A DNA stretch of 12,289 nucleotides from Desulfuromonadales bacterium (lineage in GTDB: Bacteria; Desulfobacterota; Desulfuromonadia; Geobacterales; Pseudopelobacteraceae). Every line of letters starts with the position of its first letter. The first letter of the stretch is position 1. Of the stretch, positions 12,033 through 12,289 are shown one piece after another. The stretch spans positions 1 through 12,289 of the forward strand of contig JAATGX010000308.1 in the NCBI GenBank assembly GCA_015688915.1. The letters are read 5' to 3'. Both the position numbers and the translations under genes were made by a program. The notes under the pieces were generated by a model. The model had not been told where the DNA came from and did no database searches. It saw only the letters and a list, made by a program, of their open reading frames with translations.

Positions 12033-12275
12033 AATTGAATATCGGATCACGGTGCCCGTAAGGGCTTGATAGGGAAGCGAGGTGAAACTCCTCCGCGGAC
12101 CCGCCGCTGTAAGCGAGGACGATGGGCATTGATGTCACTGGTCGAAAGACCGGGAAGACGCCCGGAGGGTGAATCGCGAGCCAGAATACCTGCCATGATC
12201 TTTGCCACAGAACTCCCAGAGGAAAAGGGAGGGTGGAACTCGCGCAATTGGGCTTTGAATACGAAAAGTCCGCAT
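12033..12275 (+). repeat. Copy 2 of the long direct repeat
   Basis: This is the second copy of the segment at 6693, offset by 5340 bases and then by 5341 after a one-base insertion in GATGGGCATTGATG. The aptamer part is about 96 percent identical by hand alignment. Flanking promoter sequences are different. Confidence 0.9.
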
Positions 12276-12289
12276 GCTGCTTCGGCACA
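12044..12289 (+). ncRNA. Second cobalamin riboswitch, with its terminator cut by the window end
   Basis: P1 is GGATCA (12044-12049) with TGATCT (12196-12201), and the B12 box is GCCAGAATACCTGCC (12180-12194). The G-to-T change relative to copy 1 gives the GAUACCUGCC form also seen in natural B12 boxes. A CTCCC...GGGAG hairpin follows, then the same antiterminator pair (GGGCTTT 12250-12256 with AAAGTCC 12265-12271) and the 5' arm plus TTCG loop of the same terminator, ending at the window edge. The controlled gene is on plus, beyond the window, and is unknown. Confidence 0.93.

Noticed and set aside
1..12289. CRISPR arrays, tRNA or rRNA genes, insertion sequences
   Set aside because: No regularly spaced short repeats, cloverleaf, rRNA-like segments, transposase or terminal inverted repeats were seen; the only long repeat is the riboswitch pair.

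Overview
The window looks like chromosome of a strictly or facultatively anaerobic, moderately GC-rich bacterium of the Geobacter/Pelobacter/Desulfuromonadales type. This is inferred from a class III (oxygen-sensitive) ribonucleotide reductase under a cobalamin riboswitch, an RNase J in a Gram-negative-looking context, a sigma-54 (-24/-12) promoter, four-TM sensor-kinase debris and cobalamin genes. No species can be named from the sequence alone.

Layout. 1-1018 (minus): the 5' end of a membrane sensor gene with an extended -10 promoter, then a stand-alone CheY-like receiver. 1179-1631: a divergent regulatory region with two operator-like palindromes, and a small XRE regulator on plus that may be leaderless. 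1694-4784 (minus): a tight operon, plsC - 61-aa two-TM protein - 133-aa TM/helical-repeat protein - rnj (RNase J), ending in a strong intrinsic terminator. 4876-6471 (minus): a probable metal-handling remnant. Here a sigma-54 promoter drives a Met/His-rich exported protein and a small exported coiled-coil protein, followed by an orphan reading-frame remnant and a truncated, chimeric sensor-kinase N-terminus.

6631-11915 (plus) is the main unit: promoter with a NrdR-box pair, cobalamin riboswitch, intrinsic terminator, Shine-Dalgarno-sequestering hairpin, nrdD, a separate 60-aa glycyl-radical domain gene, nrdG with an abnormal C-terminal extension, cobF, a thioredoxin-like [2Fe-2S] ferredoxin and a MaoC-like hydratase. 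At 11989-12289 a second promoter, a nearly identical cobalamin riboswitch and the start of the same terminator begin again. They must control a gene beyond the window.

How it fits together (inference). The class III reductase makes dNTPs anaerobically without B12. Its transcription appears gated by dNTP status (NrdR) and by B12 (riboswitch), as expected where a B12-dependent class II reductase exists elsewhere in the genome. No terminator is visible between nrdG and cobF or between the ferredoxin gene and maoC, so the cobalamin gene cobF may share the B12 switch. The most unusual points are the stacked regulation of nrdD, the split reductase, the duplicated riboswitch 5.34 kb apart, the altered NrdG tail, and an aerobic-pathway CobF in an apparently anaerobic setting.
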